A stretch of 64,000 bases of DNA from Flavobacterium zepuense (GTDB taxonomy: Bacteria; Bacteroidota; Bacteroidia; Flavobacteriales; Flavobacteriaceae). Each line of letters begins with the position of its first letter. The stretch's first letter is position 1. A program made the position numbers and the translations under genes. The stretch spans positions 372,001-436,000 of the forward strand of contig NZ_VJVZ01000001.1 in assembly GCF_007097145.1 (NCBI RefSeq), read 5' to 3'. This document shows positions 52,010 through 61,976 of the stretch, one piece after another. The notes below the pieces were generated by a model. That model was not told the DNA's origin. It ran no database searches and worked only from the letters and a program-made list of their open reading frames with translations.

Positions 52010-53008
52010 TTAGTAAGTTGTAATTTCGTTAAGCAGGTACATATCATAGTAGCGTTTAACCAGTACCTCTACAAAACGTTTCATGTAAGTTTCGTTAATA
52101 AATACATTGCTCCAGTTGTCAAACCTGTTGCTTTGCACGCCAAGGTAAAAAAAGTACAGTACCACTCCCAGGTGTGGCAGCAGGCGCCTTTCTTCAGTAC
52201 TAATCTTTGTAACCGATTCATATCCTGACAAAAAGCTATCTACCTTGCCCCTGCAAATTGCCTCGTCGCGTTCCACACTGTGCAACTGAAGCACGTAATA
52301 CGCAATATCCAGGCACAGCCAGCCATTACCGCAAAAATCAAAATCGTACAGGCTTATCCTGTGGTTTTTAGCGACCGATATGTTATCAAACCAAATATCC
52401 AAATGCACTACACCCTGCCTTATTGCAGCAGTATCGGCAGTTTGCAGGGTTTTTAAAAGATGTTCCTGAGCATTTTCCATAAAGTCCAGTTCCGGTGATG
52501 GTGTCAGGAACGTCTTTAATGCTTCAAACGAATCTTCCAGCAGTACTTTAGAGGTATACGTAATTCTGTCTAATTTTAGGTTATGGGTTACTTTATGCAG
52601 GTTACCCATAAGCGCGCCCACTTTATAATGCAGCTCTTCGGGGGAGTTGTGCAGCTTGTCTCCTTCTACAAACACAAACATAACGCCGTGGCGGTTACCC
52701 TCGGGTGCATTTAGCTCCTGAATGTAATTATCTACGGCATCTTTAACCGCATACGCAACCGGAATATAATGCTCATGCAGCAGGTTAAGCAGGCGTATTT
52801 CCTCATTAATTTCGGTAAGTGTGCGCCAACCCAGGCTGTACACCCTGAACACAAAACGTTCGGCTCCCGTGTTAACAAGGTAGGTGTGCGCAACACCCGC
52901 TTTAATCAGGCTAGTTTGGGTTTCCTGCGGCAGGTTGTACTTCTCAATAAGGAATTTATTGAGGTGCGTTTTAGATAAAATAGACGACGTTACCGGAAAA
53001 TGACTCAT
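52010..53008 (-). CDS. Phosphotransferase (aminoglycoside/choline kinase-like fold)
   Basis: The ATG at 53008 is preferred to a TTG three codons upstream. The 332-residue protein has the APH fold, with the catalytic aspartate in the Brenner-like QGVVHLDIWFDNISV and the metal aspartate in ISLYDFDFCGNGWLCLDIAYYV. Such enzymes in Bacteroidota phosphorylate small hydroxyl compounds; resistance to an antibiotic is unlikely from context. It is paired with the HAD hydrolase gene. Confidence 0.82.
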   Translation of the reverse strand: MSHFPVTSSILSKTHLNKFLIEKYNLPQETQTSLIKAGVAHTYLVNTGAERFVFRVYSLGWRTLTEINEEIRLLNLLHEHYIPVAYAVKDAVDNYIQELNAPEGNRHGVMFVFVEGDKLHNSPEELHYKVGALMGNLHKVTHNLKLDRITYTSKVLLEDSFEALKTFLTPSPELDFMENAQEHLLKTLQTADTAAIRQGVVHLDIWFDNISVAKNHRISLYDFDFCGNGWLCLDIAYYVLQLHSVERDEAICRGKVDSFLSGYESVTKISTEERRLLPHLGVVLYFFYLGVQSNRFDNWSNVFINETYMKRFVEVLVKRYYDMYLLNEITTY

Positions 53009-53104
53009 ACTTGGCAATTTTATGCAAAGCTAATGAAGTGTTTTTGAAACTATAATTTATCTTTGAGATATACCTGCCCATCCTACAAAAAACTGACACG
53101 CCTA

Positions 53105-54592
53105 ATGAAAGAAATCCTACTGCAATTTAGTAACGTTACCATAAAAAATAATGCAACCGTAGTATTTTCAAACCTCAACTTTACCCTTAAAAAAGGAGAA
53201 TATTGGGCAATTGTAGGTAAAAGCGGAAGCGGCAAAACAACACTATTGGAAGCCCTTGCCGGGAAAAAACACATAAGCGGCGTCACGGTGGCCTACACCT
53301 ACTTCGATTCAATTATACAAGGTAGCGCCGAACATAATAGCCGTAATAATTTAATAGCCTTGGTAAGCAGTACGCAGCAGTTTAAAAACCGCAGCAACAC
53401 CACCGACCTTTACTATCAACAACGTTTCAACTCGTCTGACTCGGAGGATGCGCAAACGGTCAGGGAATATTTGTTGAGTGATACAACTGCATCTCACGGA
53501 TATTGGACGATCGAAAAAATTATAGCCCGGCTTAACCTGAGTACATTAGCCGATAAAGAAATCATCAAGCTTTCTAACGGCGAAACCCGCCGACTAATGC
53601 TCGCCAAAGCACTGGTTAAAAATCCGGTTTTATTACTGTTGGATGCGCCATTAGTGGGCTTAGATACCACAAACCGCGCCGACTTTAACCTGCTCTTAAA
53701 GGAAATTACAGCATCGGGTATTACGGTTGTAATAACAGTTTCTACCAATAAAATTCCAAATACTATAACGCATATTGCAGTTTTAGATGATTGTAAAATA
53801 GTTTCTCAACAGCCTATTGAAAAATTTAGAACTAACGATATTTCCGTTTCAGGGGGAATGGATATTAATGTTGAGTTTCTAAAACAATTGCTTTCTAAAA
53901 ATCCCATGCCGCAATATAATACTATTATTAAAATGCAGGATGTGGCTATTAAATATGGCGATAAAACCATTTTAGACACCATTAACTGGGAGGTAAAACA
54001 AGGCGAGCGCTGGGCGTTATCCGGACATAATGGTGCCGGTAAATCTACCCTGCTGAGCCTGGTTAACGGCGATAACCCGCAGGCGTATGCCAACAACATT
54101 GTTTTGTTTGATAAGCAGCGTGGCAGCGGCGAAAGCATTTGGGATATTAAAAAGAAAATAGGGTTTGTATCTCCGGAACTTTTCCAGTACTTTCCGGCAA
54201 GGTCGGGTTGTTTAGAAGTAATCGAATCCGGGTTGTATGATACAATAGGGTTGTTCAGGACACCATCGCCTAAAAACCGTAAACTCATACTGCAATGGAT
54301 GCAGCTTTTAGGGATAGAAGAGTACAGCAATAAATTGTTTAGTAATGCATCTGCCAGTATACAGCGTTTGTGCCTGCTGGCAAGGGCGTTGATTAAGAAT
54401 CCGCCTTTATTAATTTTTGACGAACCCTGCCAGGGTATGGATGCCGAACAGCGCGACCATTTTAAATTCTTAACCGATACCATTTGTAAAAACAGCAATG
54501 TCACACTCATTTATGTGAGTCACTATCCTGAGGATATCCCGCAAAGTGTAACGCATTTTTTAAAGCTGGAAAATGGCAGGATGGTAAACTAA
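53105..54592 (+). CDS. Double ABC ATPase, ModF-like
   Basis: The ATG at 53105 gives 495 residues; a longer frame is not supported. Two ABC domains lie in tandem. The first has Walker A GKSGSGKTT, signature LSNGETRRL and Walker B LLLLDAPLVGLD, in which the catalytic Glu is replaced by Ala. The second has Walker A GHNGAGKST, a degenerate signature SNASASIQRL and normal Walker B LLIFDEP. No membrane helices are present. It is probably a cytosolic regulator or nucleic-acid-linked ABC protein such as ModF/PhrA; the loss of Glu suggests one regulatory site. Confidence 0.85.
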   Translation: MKEILLQFSNVTIKNNATVVFSNLNFTLKKGEYWAIVGKSGSGKTTLLEALAGKKHISGVTVAYTYFDSIIQGSAEHNSRNNLIALVSSTQQFKNRSNTTDLYYQQRFNSSDSEDAQTVREYLLSDTTASHGYWTIEKIIARLNLSTLADKEIIKLSNGETRRLMLAKALVKNPVLLLLDAPLVGLDTTNRADFNLLLKEITASGITVVITVSTNKIPNTITHIAVLDDCKIVSQQPIEKFRTNDISVSGGMDINVEFLKQLLSKNPMPQYNTIIKMQDVAIKYGDKTILDTINWEVKQGERWALSGHNGAGKSTLLSLVNGDNPQAYANNIVLFDKQRGSGESIWDIKKKIGFVSPELFQYFPARSGCLEVIESGLYDTIGLFRTPSPKNRKLILQWMQLLGIEEYSNKLFSNASASIQRLCLLARALIKNPPLLIFDEPCQGMDAEQRDHFKFLTDTICKNSNVTLIYVSHYPEDIPQSVTHFLKLENGRMVN

Positions 54593-54602
54593 ACCTGCTT
54601 AA

Positions 54603-54632
54603 AATAAAAAATCCTGCCCTTGCGGGCAGGAT
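54603..54632 (-). terminator. Terminator of the 1493-residue secreted protein gene
   Basis: On the minus strand ATCCTGCCC and GGGCAGGAT arms with a GCAA loop are followed by a TTTTTTATTTT tract. On the plus strand the T tract is missing. Confidence 0.85.
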
Positions 54633-54671
54633 CTCCTCCAAATGGAAAAAATTAAAAAACACGAAACTAAT

Positions 54672-57600
54672 CTACTTAACAATTAGTTTTTTTACGATAC
54701 CCTCGGATGTTTTTACAAGGTAAATTCCTGTTGCCATTGCCGACGTATCTATAGTAAGAGCTTGTTTAGCCGAATGTATCAGTTTACCACTGTAATCGTA
54801 CACCTCAATATCGGCAGCACGGTTAAAGTAAGCCACACCGTTTACCGATGGGTTAGGGAACACAACAAACGTTCTTGGCTCAGTAGTAAAGTCGCCTGTG
54901 CTAAGATTTGTAGTGTTTACTTCAAATACCGTAAGCGTACCGCTAATTTCGTTAGCAATTACAATATATGGTTTGTTGTTAGGGCTGCTTGCAGCATCTA
55001 TAAATGTAATGCCTTCCGGGCCGTGGTCGCCTGTGTAAGCCGATACACTCCTGCTGTTTTTATAATCTACAAATTCAACATTGTTAGGATCGGTTACATC
55101 ATATACCATAACACCACCTACCCTTTCAAGGCTTACAAAAGCAAAGGTCCTTCCCATTATCTGGGCTACGGTCACACCTTCGGCCTCAGGGCCTTTAGCG
55201 CGGCTACGGCTTTTAAAGCTGTTATCTTCATGGTCTGAGTTAAACAGCGGGCTTATAGATGGCGCAGAAGCGGTATACATTTCAAAATCATCACCACTAT
55301 CATAAACTATTGCCTTAGTATCGGCATTGAATATTGAGAATGAACGCGACCCAAGAGCATAAATCTCGTTGTAAGCAGTACCTGCATCGTTAATTCCGTC
55401 AAGGTTGGTTACACGAAGCCTGCCCGCGTTGAATGATTTTTTAAGCACTGCCGCCTGAGGGAACAAAGTAGCATCAAGGTTGTAAGAATCTGCGCCAATA
55501 GTAGTCCTTTCTACAAAAGTACCATACTCTTTCTCATCACCTTCATTAGCTGTAACTATATAGTTGGTTCCGCCTACGTTAAAGTTAGCAGCGCCATCTG
55601 GGATATAGTATGCCTGTACCGGCCAGTTGGCAATAAGTATTTCGCCATTGTTATCAGATACATCAAAACCATTACCCGGCTGGCTCATATCTTTAGTACC
55701 AAGCGCCCATACATTTGTAATAGCGGCAGTTGCAAGGTTAATCTCGGCAATAGCATTATTTTCCTGTAAAGTTACCCACGCCTTTTGAGAATCAGCGCTT
55801 GTTGTAATGTACTCCGGCTCAAAATCCTGAGACATTGTACTTGTAAGTTTCAGTTTCCTTACGCCTGATGCAAGAAGTGCAGCTTCGGCCGAAGGTGAAT
55901 TGTAAGCATCAAACAATAACGTAGTAACATCATCATTGGTAAGGTTTGCTACACCACCTGTAATATCAATAATACTAACCGAACCTTCCGGATCTACAGT
56001 ATATGCTGTGTTCGGCTGGCCTTCATTTGCGGTAAGCACCTTAGTACCATCCGGCGTGAAAGAGATATTATCCGGTAATGCACCCACAGTAACCTGGCTA
56101 AGCGGCTCACCACCTGCTGTACTAAAAAATACAACTTTACCATCTAACTGCTCGTTCGCATTTGGCGAAGCCACAGCCACAACACCGTTTTTAACGGCTA
56201 CACTTGTTACACCACCATAAGGGGTCATGTCTATAGAATCTATAGTTTCCGGGGCTTCAGGGTTACTGAAGTCGATTATATCAAGCCTGCCTTCTACTGC
56301 ACTTGTTGCGAAAAGCCTTTTGCTTTCAGCATCAAATACTACAATTTCGCAAGTACTTTCGTTACTGCCCGATGGGTCAAAGCTTGTAACATAATCAAGC
56401 TGGATGTTTTGGTTAGGCACGGGAGCAAGGCGGTCGTTATCTTTAATATAGATGGTAGCAAGGGTTTCGCCTTCAATAGCAACACCTACAGGGTTTTCAA
56501 GGCTTAATACAAAATACTCGGCATGTTGCTCTTCTAACGTATCATCAATAATAGGAATGTTGATGGTTTGCGTTAAGCTGCTGCTTCCTGTAAAGGTAAG
56601 CGTTTGTGTAGCAAGGGTAAAGTCGGCACTATCAGCAGTGCTGAAAGGCGCACCTTTAACCACAAGGTCTACCGATCCGGCAGCTGGGCTTGCAAGGTTA
56701 ATTACAAAGCTAAGCATGCCTGCATTTTCGTTAACTACTACAAAATCATCAGCAAAAGACACTGTAGATGTATAGTTAAAACTGAACGTGTAAGCACAAG
56801 CCATAGTAAGGCCGTCTTCGTCGGTTATATTATTCACAGTAAGCTCATAAGCTGTACCTGCTGCAAATGGAGTGTTATAAGTAAGTGTAACTGAGTTACC
56901 TGCTACAGCAGCAGTAGCTAAACCGGCAATACCAGTGTAGTTAGCCACAGTTGCAGCCGAAGCAGTATTAAGTTCGTTATTAAACACCAATTGTATAGTA
57001 GTATTGTTTACCACGGTAGCTGTTTGCACGTTAGGCGAACTTGGAAACGCCCAAGCTGGCCATGTTTGCGGCGCAGTAGCACCGGCAACGCCTGTCCAGT
57101 TAGCAGGGTTTAGTATAGCGGCTTTCAGCTGGGCAGGTGTACCGGTTTGTGTTCCGTTATAAAATGCGTTAACCGTGTTACCATCCACACTACCCGGGGC
57201 AGTGCTAAGGTTAGCGGCACTTGTACCATCGGTAAGTGCAGCAGGCTTCATAGAGATGCTTCCACCACACTCGGTATTGGCAGCAGCCCATCCATTAGAT
57301 GTTAGTGCTGTAATATAGTTAGGTGCAGCAGCGGTACCTGTATAAACAATTACCTGGTCGCCACCGGAGCTAAGGCCAAAGCCAGAACCTGTAACCGTAC
57401 CTGTATTTGCAACAAGCGCACTGGTTTGTATTGATATAACCGATCCTGCCGGTACACAACTTGTAGCTGTCCATACTATACCGCCTGCACACTGTGCCTG
57501 GGCATTAGTGGTGTATTTGGCATCGGTAAGGTTAATGAAAGTACCCGGTGCAATATCTACAAAAGTTACAAGAGCCACCTCATCTTCGGTAGATGTAGCG

Positions 57601-59153
57601 TTCATCCTGTAAGCTGTAAAAGCCATATCGCCTGCCGTAAAAGCAGTTTGTACTGTTATAGTTGTAAACGTAGCCGATTGTAAAGCCTCTACAGTATTAC
57701 CGCTAAGGTCTTCTACACTGTTTGCAAGTAGCGCAACATAATATGTTTGGCCGTTTAACAATGCAGTTGTTGGTGTGATGGTAATAGTGTTTGCAGCAAA
57801 AGCAGCATCAAACGGTACCACAGCACCTGTAGCGTTGTTAAGGCGAAGCTCTACCAATGCATCAACATTCGTATTTGTGATGGCAGTACCGTCTGCCAGC
57901 CTGATATCTTCGTTAAAAAGTATTGTAGGGTGTGTTGAAATTGGTAAATTTGTAGCGGCATTTGCCGGTGCAAAAGTAACAACAGGGGCAGTAGTATCCT
58001 GAGTACCTTCCATGGGGGTGGCGGTAACAGTAAAGTTATCAAACCTGTTGTTACCCACAGCGCCTCCCGGGCCCTGCTCAAATTCTACCTTTATTTTAAA
58101 ATTCGCATTATCATCTGCCCCGGCTATAGCCGAAAAATCAAGTGTTGCCAAAGCCGGGTCGCCGTCTATTGGGTTAATGCTTGTAAATGATGTATAGGTT
58201 GTACCATCTGTACTGTATGACCACAATTGCGTACCTGCACCCGAACCCGAGCGCTTGGTAGCAAACTTAACAATTGGGTTCTCATAACCTGTTGTTGGTA
58301 TAGCATAAACAAGTGCGCCACCTATAGGAGTATTAAACCTAAGGTGTGTACCTGCTGCATCGCCATTTTGTGCGTTAAGGTTTAACGTTGCAAAATTTTG
58401 ACCTGTACCGCCTGCAAAGTCTATTTCGCTGGCACCTCCGGCAACAGCAGTAAGCATAGGCACACCAACTATAGATTGTGATACTGCTGTTATAGCCGCC
58501 ACAGATGTGTTATTATTAAAGTTCCAGTAATGTATAACCGTTGGCGCAGCCATTGGGCTCGCCGTTAGTGTAAAGTTATCAAAACGGTTATTACCTACTA
58601 CACCGCCTGTTCCCTGTGCAAATTCTACTTTAAGCTTAAGGTTAGGGTTGTTGTCTGATGCCTGGATAGCCGAAAGATCTAACGTAGCAAGTGCCGGGTC
58701 GCCATCTATAGGGTTGATGGTTGTAAGAGCCGTATAAGTAGTACCATCTGTAGAATATGACCATAATTGGCTACCTGCACCCGAACCCGAACGTTTGGTT
58801 GCAAATTTTACAATAGCATCCTGGTAACCGGTTGTAGGAAGTGCAAAAACAAGCGCTCCGCCAATAGGGTTGTTAAATCGTAAATGCGTACCGGCAACAT
58901 CGGTGCCTTGTGCATTAAGGTTAAGGGTGGCGAAGTTTTGCCCGGTTCCGCCGGCAAAATCAATTTCGCTGGTACCTCCGGCAACGGCCGTAAGTGAAGC
59001 ACCGGTTACAACCGACTGCGATGTTGCCGTAATAGTGGCCACCGAGGTGTTGTCGTTAAAATTCCAGTAATGCAACACGGTTTGAGCACCGGCCACATTT
59101 GCCATCATACTGCAAAGCAGCAATAACAGGATTTTTTTGTAGTTGTTTAGCAT
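54672..59153 (-). CDS. Large T9SS-secreted multidomain protein, choice-of-anchor I type, 1493 aa
   Basis: A signal peptide (MLNNYKKILLLLLCSMMANVAGAQ) is followed by two near-identical tandem units of about 190 residues (WNFNDNTSVATIT ... FDNFTLTASPM; WNFNNNTSVAAIT ... FDNFTVTATPM). Next come an Ig-like SbsA domain (DTTAPVVTFAPANAATNLP) and a lamin-tail-like region. A Calx-beta domain (VSFADDFVVVNENAG) follows, then a choice-of-anchor I beta-propeller (about 960-1400). The end is a type A T9SS sorting signal (FVVFPNPSVNGVAYF ... GIYLVKTSEGIVKKLIVK). It is exported by the T9SS and probably attached to the surface. The propeller binds ligands or carries an esterase-like role that I cannot define. 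Confidence 0.88.
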   Translation of the reverse strand: MLNNYKKILLLLLCSMMANVAGAQTVLHYWNFNDNTSVATITATSQSVVTGASLTAVAGGTSEIDFAGGTGQNFATLNLNAQGTDVAGTHLRFNNPIGGALVFALPTTGYQDAIVKFATKRSGSGAGSQLWSYSTDGTTYTALTTINPIDGDPALATLDLSAIQASDNNPNLKLKVEFAQGTGGVVGNNRFDNFTLTASPMAAPTVIHYWNFNNNTSVAAITAVSQSIVGVPMLTAVAGGASEIDFAGGTGQNFATLNLNAQNGDAAGTHLRFNTPIGGALVYAIPTTGYENPIVKFATKRSGSGAGTQLWSYSTDGTTYTSFTSINPIDGDPALATLDFSAIAGADDNANFKIKVEFEQGPGGAVGNNRFDNFTVTATPMEGTQDTTAPVVTFAPANAATNLPISTHPTILFNEDIRLADGTAITNTNVDALVELRLNNATGAVVPFDAAFAANTITITPTTALLNGQTYYVALLANSVEDLSGNTVEALQSATFTTITVQTAFTAGDMAFTAYRMNATSTEDEVALVTFVDIAPGTFINLTDAKYTTNAQAQCAGGIVWTATSCVPAGSVISIQTSALVANTGTVTGSGFGLSSGGDQVIVYTGTAAAPNYITALTSNGWAAANTECGGSISMKPAALTDGTSAANLSTAPGSVDGNTVNAFYNGTQTGTPAQLKAAILNPANWTGVAGATAPQTWPAWAFPSSPNVQTATVVNNTTIQLVFNNELNTASAATVANYTGIAGLATAAVAGNSVTLTYNTPFAAGTAYELTVNNITDEDGLTMACAYTFSFNYTSTVSFADDFVVVNENAGMLSFVINLASPAAGSVDLVVKGAPFSTADSADFTLATQTLTFTGSSSLTQTINIPIIDDTLEEQHAEYFVLSLENPVGVAIEGETLATIYIKDNDRLAPVPNQNIQLDYVTSFDPSGSNESTCEIVVFDAESKRLFATSAVEGRLDIIDFSNPEAPETIDSIDMTPYGGVTSVAVKNGVVAVASPNANEQLDGKVVFFSTAGGEPLSQVTVGALPDNISFTPDGTKVLTANEGQPNTAYTVDPEGSVSIIDITGGVANLTNDDVTTLLFDAYNSPSAEAALLASGVRKLKLTSTMSQDFEPEYITTSADSQKAWVTLQENNAIAEINLATAAITNVWALGTKDMSQPGNGFDVSDNNGEILIANWPVQAYYIPDGAANFNVGGTNYIVTANEGDEKEYGTFVERTTIGADSYNLDATLFPQAAVLKKSFNAGRLRVTNLDGINDAGTAYNEIYALGSRSFSIFNADTKAIVYDSGDDFEMYTASAPSISPLFNSDHEDNSFKSRSRAKGPEAEGVTVAQIMGRTFAFVSLERVGGVMVYDVTDPNNVEFVDYKNSRSVSAYTGDHGPEGITFIDAASSPNNKPYIVIANEISGTLTVFEVNTTNLSTGDFTTEPRTFVVFPNPSVNGVAYFNRAADIEVYDYSGKLIHSAKQALTIDTSAMATGIYLVKTSEGIVKKLIVK

Positions 59154-59321
59154 TATTTACACTTTGATTAATATGCTGCAAAATTGAACGTTGCATGTTA
59201 TTTAACCTTTAAGTAAAAAACAATGCTATATCATTATAGTATTACCAATGTTTTGCAAACATCAACCCAAAAACTGTTTTAAGCCGCTCACCTTAACAAT
59301 TTAATAAATATGCATACATAT

Positions 59322-59354
59322 AAAAAAAAGGCCTGCTGTATATACAGCAGGCCT
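59322..59354 (-). terminator. Terminator of the fasciclin gene
   Basis: A 26-base perfect palindrome AGGCCTGCTGTAT/ATACAGCAGGCCT with eight T following on the minus strand. It lies between the fasciclin and the large secreted protein genes. Confidence 0.9.
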
Positions 59355-59379
59355 AACAACAAATAATTACCAGTAAAAA

Positions 59380-59934
59380 CTACTTATGCATAAGCACAGT
59401 ATCTATAACATGTATAACACCATTGCTTTGGTTAACATCTGCAATTGTAATTTTAGCTTTACCGCCTTTTTCATCTATTACCCATACATCTTTGCCATCC
59501 ATTTTAAAGGTTAACTTACCGCCCTGCACTGTTGTAGCAGTATAAGTGCCGTTGCCTTTTTTAATACCGGCCACAACATCGGCAGCGCTCCATTTACCGG
59601 CCACAACATGGTAGGTAAGTACACCTTGAAGCATTGCTTTATTTTCCGGTTTAAGAAGTGTTTCTACAGTTCCTTTAGGCAGTTTATCAAAAGCAGCATT
59701 GGTTGGTGCAAAAACCGTAAACGGCCCTTTGCCTTGTAATGTCTCTACAAGTCCGGCTGCTTTAACAGCTGCAACAAGTGTAGTATGGTCTTTAGAGTTA
59801 ACGGCGTTCTCTATAATGTTTTTGTTTGGGTACATGGCCGCGCCACCTACCATTTTAGTTTGGGCAACAGTTGCTACTGATGTAAACATTGTAAAAGCAA
59901 CAAGTGCTACCGATAAAATTTTTGAAACTTTCAT
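59380..59934 (-). CDS. Secreted fasciclin-domain protein, 184 aa
   Basis: The signal peptide (MKVSKILSVALVAFTMFTSVATVAQ) is followed by a single FAS1 domain with NIIENAVNSKDHTTLVAAVKAAGLVETLQGKGPFTVFAPTNAAFDKLPKGTVETLL, then LTYHVVAGK and GVIHVIDTVLMHK. FAS1 domains mediate adhesion. It is secreted or surface-exposed, with no lipobox and no T9SS tail. It is transcribed alone and ends at a terminator. Confidence 0.93.
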   Translation of the reverse strand: MKVSKILSVALVAFTMFTSVATVAQTKMVGGAAMYPNKNIIENAVNSKDHTTLVAAVKAAGLVETLQGKGPFTVFAPTNAAFDKLPKGTVETLLKPENKAMLQGVLTYHVVAGKWSAADVVAGIKKGNGTYTATTVQGGKLTFKMDGKDVWVIDEKGGKAKITIADVNQSNGVIHVIDTVLMHK

Positions 59935-60088
59935 GATTGGTTTATTTTAAGTTATAGTAGCAGATACGCCATATAACTAATCATGGTTTTTTAGTTTATA
60001 AAAATTTTAGAAAATATTAACGTATGAAATTGTGGATTTGGCAATATTTACTACTGTTATTTACCAATAATAATGCATAAATATTTAT

Positions 60089-60122
60089 TAGATTGCCGCG
60101 GTCGTGCCTCCCTCGCAATGAC
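60089..60122. repeat. Half copy of the GCAATGAC repeat family
   Basis: TTAGATTGCCGCGGTCGTGC followed by CTCCCTCGCAATGAC matches the right end of the element at 44389-44559. No left half is nearby. Confidence 0.65.
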
Positions 60123-60136
60123 AGACACAAGCACAT

Positions 60137-60168
60137 AAAAAAAACCTCCTGATTACTCAGGAGGTTTC
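60137..60168 (-). terminator. Terminator of rpsA
   Basis: AAACCTCCTGA and TCAGGAGGTTT arms with a TTAC loop and a T tract on the minus strand. Confidence 0.88.
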
Positions 60169-60191
60169 TATATTTAAAATGGAGTTGAGAA

Positions 60192-61976
60192 TTATTTGTT
60201 CTCGCCTTTTTCCATTCTTTCTTTAAGTTCTGCCAATACATCAAGATCACCAAGAGTGGTTTTCTCTGCATTGTTAGAAGAAGAATTGTTAGAATTAGAG
60301 TTGTTAAACTCATTGTTCCTTACATTTTTCTCTTCTTCATCTTTAAATGTAGCAGTGTGAGAAGCTACAACGCGTTTGAATTCTTTGTTGAACTCAATAA
60401 CTTTGAAATCAGCAGATTCGCCTTTTTTAAGTTTTTTGCCGTCTTCTTTCTCTAAGTGCCTTGTAGGGATAAACGCAACGATATCGTCACCAAATTCTAC
60501 AGTAGCGCCTTTGTCTACAATTTCAGATATCTCACCTGTATGTACAGTACCTACAGCAAAGCTATCTTCATATTTATCCCATGGGTTAGCAGTAGTTTGC
60601 TTGTGGCCAAGAGATAGTTTACGACCATCAACATCAAGTTCAAGAACTACAACGTCTAATTTATCGCCAACGTTTACAAACTCACTTGGGTGTTTAATTT
60701 TCTTAGTCCAAGATAGGTCAGAGATGTAAATTAATCCATCAATACCTTCTTCAAGTTCTACGAAAATACCAAAGTTTGTAAAGTTTCTAACGATACCTGT
60801 GTGGCGAGAGCCAACTGGGTATTTAGAAGTAATGTCAGTCCAAGGGTCCTGAGAAAGTTGTTTGATACCAAGAGACATTTTACGGTCTTCCCTATCTAAT
60901 GTAAGGATAACAGCTTCTACCTCATCACCAACTTTAACGAAATCCTGAGCAGAACGTAAGTGTGTAGACCAAGACATTTCAGAAACGTGGATTAATCCTT
61001 CAACACCTTCAGCAACTTCGATAAACGCACCGTAGTCAGCAATAACTACTACTTTACCTTTAACTTTATCGCCTACTGCAAGTTTAGCATCAAGTGCATC
61101 CCAAGGGTGAGCGTTTAATTGCTTAAGACCAAGTTGAATACGTGTTTTCTCGTCATCAAAGTCAAGAATAACAACGTTAAGTTTCTGGTCAAGTTCAAGA
61201 ACTTCACTTGGGTGGTTAATACGGCTCCAAGAAAGGTCTGTAATGTGGATAAGTCCATCAACACCACCAAGGTCGATAAATACACCGTAAGAAGTAATGT
61301 TTTTAACAACACCTTCAAGTACCTGGCCTTTTTCAAGCTGGCCGATGATCTCTTTTTTCTGAACCTCAATATCTGCTTCAATAAGAGCTTTGTGCGATAC
61401 AACAACGTTTTTAAATTCGTGGTTAATTTTCACAACTTTAAACTCCATAGTTTTGTTAACATACTGATCGTAATCCCTGATTGGTTTTACGTCTATCTGA
61501 GAACCCGGTAAGAATGCTTCGATGCCAAAAACATCTACGATCATACCACCTTTAGTTCTGCACTTAACGAAACCGTTAACAATTTCGCCAGTTTCATTTG
61601 CGTTAATAACCCTGTCCCAAGCTTTAATTGTACGTGCTTTTCTGTGAGAAAGAACAAGTTGTCCTGATTTATCTTCACGAACATCTATAAGTACCTCTAC
61701 TTTATCTCCTACCTTTAGAGCAGGATTGTAACGAAACTCGTTAAGAGAGATAACACCTTCAGATTTTGCGTTGATATCAACAATTACATCCCTGTCAGTG
61801 ATCCTTACAACAGTACCTTCTACTACCTCGTCACTGTCAGTTGAAATAAAAGTTTTTTCAACAAGACTTTCGAATTCCCTTAGGTTTTGTTCGTCTACCG
61901 GATCAATACCTTCTTCAAAGTTATGCCAGTTAAACTCCTGTAAAAATTCGTCGTTTGTTTTTGTTTGTTCAGACAT
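60192..61976 (-). CDS. rpsA: 30S ribosomal protein S1
   Basis: The 594-residue protein carries six S1 RNA-binding repeats, visible as recurring VEGVVKNITSYGVFIDLGGVDGL-type segments with IHVSEMSW and ISDLSW. It binds mRNA at the small ribosomal subunit. The C-terminal tail is a serine/asparagine-rich linker (NNSNSNNSSSNNAEK) followed by a charged end. Length fits the family. A canonical promoter with a leader of more than 100 bases precedes it. Confidence 0.97.
   Translation of the reverse strand: MSEQTKTNDEFLQEFNWHNFEEGIDPVDEQNLREFESLVEKTFISTDSDEVVEGTVVRITDRDVIVDINAKSEGVISLNEFRYNPALKVGDKVEVLIDVREDKSGQLVLSHRKARTIKAWDRVINANETGEIVNGFVKCRTKGGMIVDVFGIEAFLPGSQIDVKPIRDYDQYVNKTMEFKVVKINHEFKNVVVSHKALIEADIEVQKKEIIGQLEKGQVLEGVVKNITSYGVFIDLGGVDGLIHITDLSWSRINHPSEVLELDQKLNVVILDFDDEKTRIQLGLKQLNAHPWDALDAKLAVGDKVKGKVVVIADYGAFIEVAEGVEGLIHVSEMSWSTHLRSAQDFVKVGDEVEAVILTLDREDRKMSLGIKQLSQDPWTDITSKYPVGSRHTGIVRNFTNFGIFVELEEGIDGLIYISDLSWTKKIKHPSEFVNVGDKLDVVVLELDVDGRKLSLGHKQTTANPWDKYEDSFAVGTVHTGEISEIVDKGATVEFGDDIVAFIPTRHLEKEDGKKLKKGESADFKVIEFNKEFKRVVASHTATFKDEEEKNVRNNEFNNSNSNNSSSNNAEKTTLGDLDVLAELKERMEKGENK

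Noticed and set aside
52010..53008. Aminoglycoside resistance gene
   Set aside because: The APH fold is broad; pairing with a HAD hydrolase and the chromosomal context point to metabolism, not resistance.
54762..57600. Several plus-strand frames of 75-160 codons opposite the 1493-residue gene
   Set aside because: They are antisense shadows of a repetitive, low-stop coding sequence and have no starts or domains of their own.
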